Part shown: positions 51,230-60,004 of the stretch, piece by piece | How the letters are laid out: every line of letters begins with the position of its first letter | Position numbering within the stretch: position 1 is the stretch's first letter | Position numbers and translations under genes: made by a program | Notes under the pieces: model-generated | The model's database searches: none | What the model saw: only the letters and a program-made list of their open reading frames with translations | Told to the model about the DNA's origin: nothing | Origin: Planctomycetota bacterium | GTDB lineage: Bacteria; Planctomycetota; SZUA-567; H5-PLA8 | Direction of reading: 5' to 3' | Assembly (NCBI GenBank): GCA_027493525.1 | Contig: JAOSKN010000002.1 | Coordinates: 1,034,288 to 1,098,287 of the forward strand | DNA: 64,000 nucleotides

Positions 51230-52150
51230 TCAGGCATCCGAAAGGAATTGGCGGAGGTAGCGCCCGCTCTGGCGGAGCGCCTGCTTGCGCGTCTCGAGAT
51301 TCTTCTCGTAGGCGCGGTCTTCTACCTCGATGCAGACCGGGCCGTCGTACCCGCTGTCGCCCAGGACCGAGCAGAAGCGGCCCCAGTCGATCTCGCCCAG
51401 CCCGGGCAGCTTGGGGCAGTGGTATTCCAGGGGCGTGGCGAGGATGCCGACGTCGTCGAGGCGCTCGCGGTCGATGCGGACGTCCTTGGCGTGCACGTGG
51501 ACCAGGCGCGATCCGAACTCGCGCAGCGGCTTCAGGTAGTCCATCCGCTGCCAGGCCATGTGCGAGGGGTCGTAGTTCAGACCGAAGTTCGCGTCGGGGA
51601 TCGCTTCGAACATGCGCCGCCAGATCTTGGGCGAGACGGCGAGGTTCTTTCCGCCGGGCCATTCGTCGCCGCTGAAGAACATCGGGCAGTTCTCGATGCC
51701 GATCCGCACGCCGCGCTCGCCGGCAAAGCGCGCGAGCGGCTTCCAGGTCTCCACGAAGCGCGGCCAGTTATCTTCGACGGACTTCGTCCAGTCGCGGCCG
51801 ACGAAGGTGTTGACCACATTCACGCCCAGCAGCGCCGCGGCTTCCATGAGCTTCCGCAGGTGCGCGACGTAGACGGCGGCCTCTTCGCGGTCCGGGGCGA
51901 GCGGATTCGGGTAGTAACCCAGGCCGCTGATGCCGACGCCGTGCTTCGCGGCCAAGGCGCCCACGCGCCGCGCGTCGTCCTGCGTGAACGCGGCGACGTC
52001 GAGGTGCGTCACGCCGGCGTAGCGCCGCTCGGCTTTCCCCTTCGGCCAGCACATCAGTTCGACGCAGGCGAAGCGCTCCTCCGCGGCGAAGGCAAAAACG
52101 TCCTCCAACTCAAGGTCCGGCAGGATCGCGCTTACAAAGCCGAGTTTCAT
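51230..52150 (-). CDS. Sugar phosphate isomerase/epimerase (xylose-isomerase-like TIM barrel)
   Basis: A 306-residue TIM barrel of the AP-endonuclease-2/xylose-isomerase-like family. Metal-binding residues occur in FACVELMCWP, IGIENCPMF (Glu), LNYDPSHMAW (Asp and His), LVHVHAKDV (His) and VCIEVEDRA (Glu). Such proteins isomerise or epimerise sugars or inositols with a divalent metal. Its ATG overlaps the stop of the upstream oxidoreductase gene (ATGA), so the two are translationally coupled and probably act on the same substrate. Confidence 0.9.
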   Translation of the reverse strand: MKLGFVSAILPDLELEDVFAFAAEERFACVELMCWPKGKAERRYAGVTHLDVAAFTQDDARRVGALAAKHGVGISGLGYYPNPLAPDREEAAVYVAHLRKLMEAAALLGVNVVNTFVGRDWTKSVEDNWPRFVETWKPLARFAGERGVRIGIENCPMFFSGDEWPGGKNLAVSPKIWRRMFEAIPDANFGLNYDPSHMAWQRMDYLKPLREFGSRLVHVHAKDVRIDRERLDDVGILATPLEYHCPKLPGLGEIDWGRFCSVLGDSGYDGPVCIEVEDRAYEKNLETRKQALRQSGRYLRQFLSDA

Positions 52151-53310
52151 GCGTGCGCTCCTTTCAAAGTTACCCAGCCGCCGCGGCGGTGGCTGTCGAG
52201 GACCGCTTCGCAGAGGCGCATCTCGCGGTGCCCGTCGGCGAAGGTGGGGTAGGGCGGAGGTGCGTCGAAGTTTCCGGCCGCGATGTAGCCGTAGAAATCG
52301 CGGAAGAGCTGCTTGAACGTGTCGGCGTAGCCTTCGTTGTGGCCGCCGGGGTTGTCCGCGGCTCGGCGCGCGTACTCGCCCAGCAGGGAAGGATCCTTCA
52401 GCAGCAGGCCGTTGGGGCCGTCGCGCTCGCCGAGCCAGAGTTCGTTCGGGCGCTCGCTCTCCCAGGCCAGCGCGCGGCGCGAACCGGCCAGTTCGAGGCG
52501 CAGCGCGTTCTTGCGCCCGGCGGTGACTTGGCTGACCCAGAGCGAACCGCGCGCGCCGCCGGCAAACCGGAGCAGGATCGCGCCGTAATCGTCCGTTGTG
52601 ATCTCGACGGGCTCGGTCTCCGTCACCTGCCGGCCCTTGCCCTGGAAGGTCTCGACTTCGCAACGCGGGCGCCGGCGGGCCGGGTGGACGGTCGCGAGGT
52701 CGGCGCAGACGGCTTCGACCTCCAGGCCGGTGACGGCGTGCGCCAGGTCGAGCCAGTGGGTCCCGATATCGGCGACCGCGCGGAGCGCGCCGCCTTCGCC
52801 TTCGAGCACGCGCCAGTTGTAGTCGGACTCGCGGAGCAGCCAGTCCTGTACGTAGGAGCCGGCGACGTGGAAGACGCGCCCGAGTTCCCCGGCGCGGACG
52901 CGCGCGCGGGCTTCCAGGCAGAGCGGGTAGTAGCGGAGGTTGTAATTGACCCCGGCGGCCTGGCGCGGGCGCTTCGTGGCGAGTTCCACGAGCCGCGCGG
53001 ATTCCTCGGCGTTCAGGGCCAGGGGCTTCTCACAGAGCACGTGCTTGCCGGCCTCCAGCGCCGCGCGGACCTGCGCGAAATGCAGCCGGTTCGGCGTACC
53101 GACGTGGACGGCGTGGACCTCGCGGTCGGCCAGGACCGCGTCGAAGTCCCTGTAGCCCTGCGCGAGGCCGTGGCGTTCGGCGAAGGCGCGGGATTTTTCC
53201 GCGGACGAGCCGAGCGCCCCGCGGACGCCGACGCCCGCGCGGCGGAGCGCCTCGACATGCACGCGGCCCATGAAGCCGGTGCCAAGCACCGCGACGCCGA
53301 TGTCGCGCAT
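52147..53310 (-). CDS. Gfo/Idh/MocA-family oxidoreductase
   Basis: A 387-residue NAD(P)-dependent dehydrogenase. The Rossmann motif is VAVLGTGFMGRVHVEAL near the N terminus; EKPLALNAEE (residues about 93-102) carries the conserved EKP lysine, and DIGTHWLDLAH supplies the late catalytic His region. Substrates in this family are sugars, inositols and their phosphates. It shares one base with the regulator stop (TGATG) and four bases with the epimerase start, a compact catabolic operon controlled by the first gene. Confidence 0.93.
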   Translation of the reverse strand: MRDIGVAVLGTGFMGRVHVEALRRAGVGVRGALGSSAEKSRAFAERHGLAQGYRDFDAVLADREVHAVHVGTPNRLHFAQVRAALEAGKHVLCEKPLALNAEESARLVELATKRPRQAAGVNYNLRYYPLCLEARARVRAGELGRVFHVAGSYVQDWLLRESDYNWRVLEGEGGALRAVADIGTHWLDLAHAVTGLEVEAVCADLATVHPARRRPRCEVETFQGKGRQVTETEPVEITTDDYGAILLRFAGGARGSLWVSQVTAGRKNALRLELAGSRRALAWESERPNELWLGERDGPNGLLLKDPSLLGEYARRAADNPGGHNEGYADTFKQLFRDFYGYIAAGNFDAPPPYPTFADGHREMRLCEAVLDSHRRGGWVTLKGAHA

Positions 53311-54113
53311 CAGGCCTCCCCTTTCGCGACGGGATCCGCCGGCGCGCCGGAAAACTGGCCGACCGCAGGTCCGACGCCGCGCAAGCCGCCCAGGCGGTTG
53401 TGGAACTCGTAGGCATCGGCGCGGTAAAGGGTGGCTTCCCACCAGAGCGGCTCGCCGCCTTCCAGATCGCCGCGGCAGACGACCAGCAATCCGGCGCGCC
53501 CCGGCCGGACGCGCAGCCGGTGGGCCTCGCGCGGAGGCAGATTCACCGCGCGGATCCGCTCGTAGGCTCCCGCGACGGGCAGGCGGTAGCGCTCGGTCCA
53601 GAGCGCGTAGAGCGAGCCGGCGAGGTCCTCGCGCTTCAGGCCGGGGCAGTGGCGCGCGACGACGTAGCGGCGCTCCAGGATCACCGGTTCGCCATCGGCC
53701 AGGCGCAGGCGTTCGACGAAGCAGAGCGGCTCGGCCTCGCGGGCGTCCAGGGCGGCGCGGGCCTCCGGGGCGGCGCGGCGCGCGGGGAGGCGCTTGAAGC
53801 GCAGCACGCGCGTGGCCGGTTCGCGCCCGGCGGCGCGGCATTTGTCGGTGAAGCTGACGAGCCCGCGCAGGTCGTAGCGCAGGGGTTCGGCGTGGACGAA
53901 CGTCCCGATGCCCTTCCTGAAGGCGAGCACGCCCTCGGAGACGAGGCTGGCGAGGGCTTTGTTGGCGGTGGCGCGGCTGACGCCGAAGCGCGCGCCGACT
54001 TCGCGCTCGGTCAGGAAGCGCTGCCCGGGCTTGTACTCGCCGTCGCGCACGAAGCCGCGGAGGGCGTCGTGAAGCTGCTGGTAGATGGGGTCGCGGACGA
54101 GGGGGTCGGGCAT
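53310..54113 (-). CDS. GntR-family regulator with UTRA domain
   Basis: A 267-residue HutC-type regulator. Residues 8-75 form the winged helix (YKPGQRFLTEREVGARFGVSRATANKALASLVSEGVLAFRKGIGTFV). Residues 90-245 are a UTRA ligand domain (PLCFVERLRLADGEPVILERRYVV). It is the first gene of the oxidoreductase-epimerase-deoC operon and most likely autoregulates it, responding to a phosphorylated sugar. It differs in sensor type from the two LacI-like GntR regulators in the window. Confidence 0.92.
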   Translation of the reverse strand: MPDPLVRDPIYQQLHDALRGFVRDGEYKPGQRFLTEREVGARFGVSRATANKALASLVSEGVLAFRKGIGTFVHAEPLRYDLRGLVSFTDKCRAAGREPATRVLRFKRLPARRAAPEARAALDAREAEPLCFVERLRLADGEPVILERRYVVARHCPGLKREDLAGSLYALWTERYRLPVAGAYERIRAVNLPPREAHRLRVRPGRAGLLVVCRGDLEGGEPLWWEATLYRADAYEFHNRLGGLRGVGPAVGQFSGAPADPVAKGEA

Positions 54114-54307
54114 GGCCGGCTCCGGCCGCCGGTCAACCGGTGGCTAGGCCACCGTACCTCATGCGCCGGCTCCTGGCAAGCCGGTAGGGAAAAAAATTTC
54201 GCGGAGATTCCGCGGCGGGTGCCGCAAGCAGCGGCAAGTCCAGGCCGCGGGACAGGTAAGGGCGGCGGGGCCGCGCGAGGCCTATTTCGGGCGGGCGGCG
54301 AAGTCGG

Positions 54308-54898
54308 TCATCGGAAACCCGCGTCCCAGGCCCCGTCAAAGGCGAGCTGATCCAGGGGCTTGCGGCTGCGGGGCCCGGCCTCCTGCTGGCGGCGTTGATC
54401 CGGGAGCTGGGACGGGTCGCCGTAGTACCCCACGGCCAGGACGCAGAGGGGCTCGAAGGGCGCAGGCACTGCGAAGGTATTTCGCGCGCGCTCGACGGAG
54501 AAGCCGGCCATCTGGTGCACCCAAAGGTCCAATTCCAGCGCCTGCAAGGTCAGCGCGGCCACGGCCTGCCCGCAGTCGTACTGCGCGAGGCGGTTGGGCG
54601 AACCGTCGCCGCTCTGAAGGTTCGCGCAGACGAGGATCAGGAGCGGCGCGCCGGCCGCCCAGGGTTTGTTGCCGTCGGCGAGGGTCTCCCAAAGCCGTTC
54701 GCGGGCGGGCGAGCCGCGCGCGGCGACGAGGAAGCGCCAAGGCTGTTCGTTGCGCGAGGAGGCCGCCCAGCGCGCGGCTTCGAGCAGGCTGCCAATCTTT
54801 TCGCGCTCGACGGGGCGCTCGGCGAAGGCGCGGGGGCTCCAACGCCGCCGGATCAGCTCGTGGACGGGATAGGAGGTCGCGGCCGGTTTCTCGCTCAT
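54308..54898 (-). CDS. Nitroreductase-family flavoprotein
   Basis: A 196-residue FMN-binding protein. The N-terminal RRRWSPRAFAERPVEREKIGSLLEAARWAASSRNEQPWRF contains the FMN phosphate-binding RxSxR-like stretch and the SxxNxQPW motif. AVGYYGDPSQLPD near the end is typical. It reduces nitro compounds, quinones or similar using NAD(P)H; the natural substrate is unknown. GGAG lies eight bases before the start; the OsmC-like gene lies 24 bp upstream on the same strand. Confidence 0.92.
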   Translation of the reverse strand: MSEKPAATSYPVHELIRRRWSPRAFAERPVEREKIGSLLEAARWAASSRNEQPWRFLVAARGSPARERLWETLADGNKPWAAGAPLLILVCANLQSGDGSPNRLAQYDCGQAVAALTLQALELDLWVHQMAGFSVERARNTFAVPAPFEPLCVLAVGYYGDPSQLPDQRRQQEAGPRSRKPLDQLAFDGAWDAGFR

Positions 54899-54922
54899 GG
54901 GCGCAACTCCGTCGAGGCCTGC

Positions 54923-55339
54923 CTACTCCCAGATGAACTTGGTCGGCGTCTCGATGTCCGGATGAAGGCTCTTGTGGACCGGGCAGGTGTGGGCGGCGTG
55001 TTCAAGCTTCTTCCGGTCGGCCTCGGTGAGTTTGCTGCCGTTCTTGACACGGAAGGTGAGGGTGAGCTTGCCGATGCGGCGGATCGGATCGGCGACCATC
55101 TCCTTCTTTACCTTTACCGTGGTCCCTTCGATGGGGTAACCGTTGCGCTGGGAGACGATGCCGATGATCGTGAGCATGCACGCGCCAAGCGCGGCGGCGA
55201 CGAGGTCGGTGGGGCTGAAACTCTCGCCCTTGCCCTGATTGTCTTTCGGCGCGTCGGTGGCAAGCCGCGCGCCGGAAGGCCCGTGGGCGCAGGCGCAGTG
55301 GAGTTGACCTTCGTAGACGACGTCGATCTCGACGGCCAT
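54923..55339 (-). CDS. OsmC/Ohr-family protein
   Basis: A 138-residue protein with both redox Cys residues of the OsmC/Ohr fold: ALGACMLT (near residue 54) and HTCPVHKSLHP (near residue 118). Relatives are thiol-dependent peroxidases for organic hydroperoxides, or osmotically induced homologues. AAGGAG lies before the ATG. With the nitroreductase downstream it forms a small redox-stress unit. Confidence 0.92.
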   Translation of the reverse strand: MAVEIDVVYEGQLHCACAHGPSGARLATDAPKDNQGKGESFSPTDLVAAALGACMLTIIGIVSQRNGYPIEGTTVKVKKEMVADPIRRIGKLTLTFRVKNGSKLTEADRKKLEHAAHTCPVHKSLHPDIETPTKFIWE

Positions 55340-55355
55340 GTGGAGGCTCCTTGGT

Positions 55356-55868
55356 TCAGCGGTAGTTCGAGGCCGCGGGCGCTCCTGGAGGCGAGCCGGA
55401 CAGCGCGCGGATTTCTTTCCTCAGGTTCCAGACCCTAAGCAGATACATCAGTTGCAGGACCATGGCAACCAGCATCGGAAGCAAGCCCACCAGCGGCAGG
55501 ATGCCGAGAACCATGCAGATCGCGTAGCCCATGCCGATGCCGTGTCCGCAGTCGCCGAATTCGAGCCGTTCGAAGCGCGCGAAAACCCGTTGGTACGACT
55601 GCGCGAGCTTGGGGTAGACGATGAAGTTCCAGACCAGGCCGACCAGGGGGATCAGGAGCAGGAACGCCTGCCAGGAATCGGGTTCGCGGTCCTCCTTTGG
55701 CACCGCTTCCAGGCAGAGGTAGAGCATGTAACTGAAAATCACATGCAGGACCAGGAGCAGGCAGGAAAGGAAGACCAGAGCCGCCAGCATCCACCAGAAT
55801 TGAGGCGGGAGCGCGCCCAGGAGCTCCTGCCACTCTTCAGGCGTCTGAGGCAGGTCCAGCGGGTCCAT
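55356..55868 (-). CDS. Multi-pass membrane protein, hypothetical
   Basis: A 170-residue protein with about four hydrophobic helices (FWWMLAALVFLSCLLLVLHVIF, FLLLIPLVGLVWNFIV, GYAICMVLGILPLVGLLPML, LVAMVLQLMYLLRVW). Short charged loops and the repeated plan resemble small four-helix membrane proteins of the DUF4870 type, but I assign no family. It precedes the OsmC gene by 16 bp on the same strand. Confidence 0.7.
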   Translation of the reverse strand: MDPLDLPQTPEEWQELLGALPPQFWWMLAALVFLSCLLLVLHVIFSYMLYLCLEAVPKEDREPDSWQAFLLLIPLVGLVWNFIVYPKLAQSYQRVFARFERLEFGDCGHGIGMGYAICMVLGILPLVGLLPMLVAMVLQLMYLLRVWNLRKEIRALSGSPPGAPAASNYR

Positions 55869-55969
55869 GGCGCGTTCCGTTCACGGCCGGCGGGCGACGG
55901 GAAGCAATTCCCAAGGATACGTCGAACCGGAGGACGTGCCATCGTAATCCACGCCCCGTCCGGGCGCGT

Positions 55970-56950
55970 TCAGGCGTAGCCCTCCTCCCGGAACCACGCC
56001 ACCGCGCGAGCGAGCGCCTCTTCGGGCGGCGTCTGCGGCAGGGAGAGTTCACGCACGGCCTTGGAACAGTCGACGAACATGCGCTTCTTCGCCATGCGCA
56101 CGCTTTCGAGGCTGATCGAAGGCTGCTTGCCGCGCATCAGGCTCAGCTTGGTGTCGACAAAACCGGCCAGCCAGGCGACGACCCAGGGCATCGTAAGCTT
56201 AGGCGGTTTCAACTGGGTGATTCGGCCCAGCGTGGCGCAGATATCCAGCAGGGTCATGTTGCGGCAGCCGAGGATGTAGCGCTGGCCGGTGCGGCCGCGT
56301 TCCGCGGCGAGCAGGTGCCCAGCCGCGCAGTCGCGCACGTCGATCAGGTTCAGGCCGGTGTCGATGACGGCGGGCATCTTGCGTTTCAAGAAGCGCACGA
56401 TCATGTCGCCGGTCGGCGTGGGTTTGACGTCGCGCTCGCCCACCGGCGCGGTGGGATTCACGACGACGATCGGCAGTTTCTTCGCCAGCTCCAGCGCGGC
56501 CAGCTCGGCCTGGAACTTGGTCCGCTTGTACGTCCCGACCATTTGTTCGAGCCCGACCGGCGTCTCTTCCGTGCCCAGCGCGCCGGTGGCCGGCAGCCCG
56601 ATGCAACCGACGGTGCTGGTATAGACGATCCGCGCGACGCCGGCCGCGCCGGCGGCTTCCAATAGATTGCGCGTGCCCTCGACGTTGCTCTTGTACATCT
56701 CGTCCGGGTCGGCGACGTCGAAGCGGTAATCGGCGGCGACGTGGAAGAGCATGCTGCAGCCCTTCACGGCTTTCTCCAGCGAGGCGCGGTCGCGCAGGTC
56801 GGCCTCGGCCTTTTCGATTCCGGTGAGGTCTTCGAGGAGCTTGAGCGCGCTGCTGGGGCGGACCGTGACGCGCACGGCCTCGCCGCGGGCGAGCAGCGCG
56901 CGCGCGACGTGGTTGCCGAGAAAACCGGTGGCGCCGGTGACGAGGATCAT
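55970..56950 (-). CDS. hpnA: Hopanoid-associated sugar epimerase HpnA-like
   Basis: A 326-residue extended short-chain dehydrogenase. The cofactor motif is VTGATGFLGNHVARAL, and the catalytic region has TSTVG (Ser/Thr) and YKRTK (Tyr-xxx-Lys). The stretches LFHVAADYRFDVADPDEMY, PTPTGDMIVRFL and VIDTGLNLIDVRDCAAGHLL match the HpnA subfamily, found beside hopanoid biosynthesis genes in many bacteria. No other hopanoid gene is present in the window, so the role in lipid-linked sugar modification is an inference from the subfamily. Confidence 0.82.
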   Translation of the reverse strand: MILVTGATGFLGNHVARALLARGEAVRVTVRPSSALKLLEDLTGIEKAEADLRDRASLEKAVKGCSMLFHVAADYRFDVADPDEMYKSNVEGTRNLLEAAGAAGVARIVYTSTVGCIGLPATGALGTEETPVGLEQMVGTYKRTKFQAELAALELAKKLPIVVVNPTAPVGERDVKPTPTGDMIVRFLKRKMPAVIDTGLNLIDVRDCAAGHLLAAERGRTGQRYILGCRNMTLLDICATLGRITQLKPPKLTMPWVVAWLAGFVDTKLSLMRGKQPSISLESVRMAKKRMFVDCSKAVRELSLPQTPPEEALARAVAWFREEGYA

Positions 56951-57159
56951 GGGGCGGCGATTATGGGCGAAGGCTCGCCCGCCGCAAGCGCGGGGTCAGG
57001 CCTCCCCGGACCCAAGGAAGGGGCTGCGGACCGGGACGAACCATAAGTCGATCCTTTCGCGGTCGTTCCTGGCCGGAGCCTGCCACGCGCGCCTGCTCTC
57101 GCCGCGGGGATTGCGTTGGATAGGCTTATTGTCTCCAGCCAAGCGAGAGGAAGCCCCGC

Positions 57160-58534
57160 ATGAGCCGCCCGAATTTCATCGTGTACCTCACCGACGACCA
57201 GGGCTACGGCGACTTGTCGTGCATGGGCGCGACGGATTTCGTCACGCCGCATCTCGACGCGCTGGCCGCGCGCGGCGCGCGCTTCGCCGACTGGTACAGC
57301 AACAGCCCGGTCAGCAGCCCCTCGCGCGCGAGCCTGCTCACGGGGCGGTATCCGGGCCATGCCGGCGTCCGCGCGATCCTGGCCGGGCACCGCACCGCCA
57401 CCGGGCTTCCCCCGTCGGTGCCCACGCTTCCGAAGGCGTTGAAAGAATTGGGTTACCGGACCGCGATGTTCGGCAAATGGCACCTCGGCGTCACGCCGGA
57501 ATGCCAGCCCGGCGGTCACGGGTTCGACGTATGGTTCGGCTTCCTGGCCGGCTGCATCGACTACTACAGCCACATCTTCTATTGGGGCATGAACAAGGGC
57601 GGGCCGGGGCAGGATCCGACGCACGACCTGTGGGAGAATGGGAAGGAGGTCTGGGACAACGGCGCCTACTTCACCGACCTGATCGCCGAGAAGACCGTGG
57701 CCTGGATCCGCAAGGCTGCGCGCGAGGGCACTCCATTTTTTCCTGTACCTGCCCTTCAACGCGCCGCATTACCCGATGCACGCGCCGAAGAAATACGTGG
57801 ACCGCTTCCCGCACCTCGCGCCGGACCGGCGCATCATGGCCGCGATGATTAGCGCCGTGGACGACGCGGTGGGCGCGATCAACGCCGAGCTGGAGCGCCA
57901 GGGCCTGCTGGAAACCACCTGCCAGTTCTTCATGGCCGACAATGGCCCCTCGCGCGAGACCCGCAACTGGCTCGACGGGCGGCAGGATCCGTATTACGGC
58001 GGCACGGCAGGGCGCTTCAAAGGCCACAAGTTCAGCCTCTACGAAGGCGGCATTCGCGTGCCGGGCATCTGGAGCTGGCCGTCGCGGATTCCAGCCGGGC
58101 AGGTTCTGAGCGGCTCGAACGGCATCGGCGCGGCGATGGACGTCTTCCCGACGATGCTCAAGGCCGCCGGAGGCGATCCCGGCCGGTTCGAGTTCGACGG
58201 GAGCGACCTGCTGCCGCTGCTGGCCGAAGGCCGGCCCTCGCCGCACGCCGAGCGCGAGGTTTTCTGGGAGATGAACAAGCAGACGGCCGTGAGGCGCGGC
58301 ACGTGGAAGCTCACCCTGAAGGGGCAACTCGTCGAAGGCGCGCCGCCCGAGGACGACGTCTTCCTGGCCAACCTGGATGCCGATCCAGGCGAGCGGACGA
58401 ACCTCGCGGCGACGCAGCCCGGGGTCGTGAAGGAGTTGAAAGCTTCCGCCGAGGCCTGGCGGGCGAAGCTGGAGGCGCGCTGGGAGCGGGAATTCGCGCC
58501 CCAACCGCACGGCACGACGACCCACAAGGCATGA
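57160..58534 (+). CDS. Type I sulfatase, Ser-type (one homopolymer frameshift)
   Basis: Reconstructed as 457 residues, one T too many in the T6 run at 57736-57741. Metal ligands are in YLTDDQGYGD. The formylglycine motif is S-S-P-S-R followed by ASLLTGRYPGHAG, so the residue to be oxidised is Ser. MFGKWHLG and the FMADNGPSRE metal site are intact. Ser-type sulfatases need a radical SAM maturase (anSME) and cannot use the oxygen-dependent FGE. No signal peptide. A truncated second sulfatase follows 13 bp downstream. GAGGAAG precedes the ATG. Confidence 0.87.
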
Positions 58535-58547
58535 AGCGGCGGCGCGC

Positions 58548-58718
58548 ATGAAGCCCAACATCCTGCTCATCATGTCCGACCAGCACCACAAGCGGATCCT
58601 GGGGTGCGCGGGCGACGCGCTGGCGCATACTCCGCATCTCGACGCCCTGGCCGCGTGGGGCACGCGCCGGTTCAACGCATGGTTCGAACCGGTCCGGCCG
58701 CCGCGCCGAGGGTCTTGA
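58548..58718 (+). pseudogene. Sulfatase N-terminal remnant
   Basis: 56 codons starting MKPNILLIMSDQHHKRILG and continuing through the usual HTPHLDALAA segment, i.e. the first 50 residues of a sulfatase, then unrelated sequence and a stop. The catalytic motif and the rest are absent. It sits between the Ser-type sulfatase and a malectin-SGNH gene and appears to be a gene eroded by deletion. Confidence 0.8.
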
Positions 58719-58742
58719 ATCTGCCACGGGGACGAACCGAAG

Positions 58743-59990
58743 ATGCCTGCGAACGCCTGGCGCGTGAACTGCGGAAGCTCCCGCGATGTCGTCGATGGCC
58801 TGGGTCGCGCCTGGCTGGCCGACAGGCTTTTCGAGGCAGGCTCCGAGTGGGGCGCGCTGGGTGGGAATACCGTGCTGCGCGAAGCCGACCTGCCGATCCG
58901 CTCGCGGAACCTCGGCGAAATCCTGCGCAGCGAGCGCCATGGCCTGCAAGGCTACCGGTTCAAGGTTGCGCCGGGGTTGTATACGGTCCGCGTGTACGCG
59001 GCGGAGACCTTCGAGGGCGACGTGAACTTCGACCGCGCCTTCGGCATCGCGCTCAACGGCCAGGCCGTTGCCGAGTCGTTCATGCCCTATCGGGTCGCCG
59101 GAGGCTTCGCGTGCGGGGCGCTGGTGGAAGGCTCCTGCCGCGTGACGGGCGGAGATCTGGAAATCGCCTTCCTCGGCAAGCGCACGATCGCGAACGGGAT
59201 CGAGATCGAGCCGGCCGCGGCGGTTGTGCCCCCGCGCACGGCCGCGGTAGAGGAGGTCGACCTGCCCCGGCCGCCGGCGGCGCCTACCGGCGCGCGGACG
59301 ACTCGCAAGGTCCTCTTCATCGGCAACAGCGGCACCTTTTACTGGGACCTGCCGAAGACGCTGGCCGCGCTGGTCCTCAACGCGCCGACCGGACTGCGGC
59401 TCGAGACCGAGATGCTCGTGAGCGGCGGCAAGACCTTCAAGTGGCACTGGGAACGGGAAGGCCTGCGCGAGCGGATCGCGACGGGCGGCTTCGACTGCGT
59501 GGTCCTGCAGGACGGCACGCAGGGGGTCATGCAGCGCCCGGACGAGACCCGCGAGTTCGGCGCCCGGCTGATCGAGGCGGTCCGCGCGTCTGGGGCCGAG
59601 CCGCTGCTCTTCGCGTACTTCGGCCCCGAGGCCGCGCCCACGGAGGCCTGGGACGAGGCGCTGAATCTGTACCTGGACGTGGCGCGCCGGCACGAGGCCG
59701 CCCTGGCTCCGGGCGGCGCGGCGTTGCGCGCGGCCATGCTTGCGCGCCCGGAGGTGAATTACCACAACCCGGACCGGCGCCATAGCGGGATGCACGGCGC
59801 GTATCTCTTCGCGAGCTGCTTCTACCGCGTCATGTCGGGGCTGCCGGCCGCCGAACATCCGTATCCCGCGGTGCTGGGAAGCCAGGTGCCGCTGCCGCGC
59901 GAGCTGGCGCGCTTCCTGGGGCGGACCGCCGACGAGGCCTGCGCGCGCTACCGGCCCTGGACGGAGATCCTCGCGAAGCGCAAGGCGTAA
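58743..59990 (+). CDS. Malectin-like domain fused to SGNH hydrolase
   Basis: A 415-residue protein. Residues 5-160 form a malectin-like carbohydrate-binding domain (WRVNCGSS, YRFKVAPGLYTVRVYAAETF, FDRAFGIALNGQAV, NGIEIEPA). Residues 188-400 are an SGNH hydrolase: LFIGNSGTFY with Ser196, the VVLQDGTQG block, and DRRHSGMHGAYL with the catalytic Asp and His. Malectins bind di-glucose-type ligands; the esterase part probably removes acetyl or other acyl groups from a glycan. No signal peptide is seen. It follows two sulfatase loci, fitting the removal of substituents from a decorated polysaccharide. Confidence 0.8.
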   Translation: MPANAWRVNCGSSRDVVDGLGRAWLADRLFEAGSEWGALGGNTVLREADLPIRSRNLGEILRSERHGLQGYRFKVAPGLYTVRVYAAETFEGDVNFDRAFGIALNGQAVAESFMPYRVAGGFACGALVEGSCRVTGGDLEIAFLGKRTIANGIEIEPAAAVVPPRTAAVEEVDLPRPPAAPTGARTTRKVLFIGNSGTFYWDLPKTLAALVLNAPTGLRLETEMLVSGGKTFKWHWEREGLRERIATGGFDCVVLQDGTQGVMQRPDETREFGARLIEAVRASGAEPLLFAYFGPEAAPTEAWDEALNLYLDVARRHEAALAPGGAALRAAMLARPEVNYHNPDRRHSGMHGAYLFASCFYRVMSGLPAAEHPYPAVLGSQVPLPRELARFLGRTADEACARYRPWTEILAKRKA

Positions 59991-60004
59991 GGGCGCCCAT
60001 GTAA

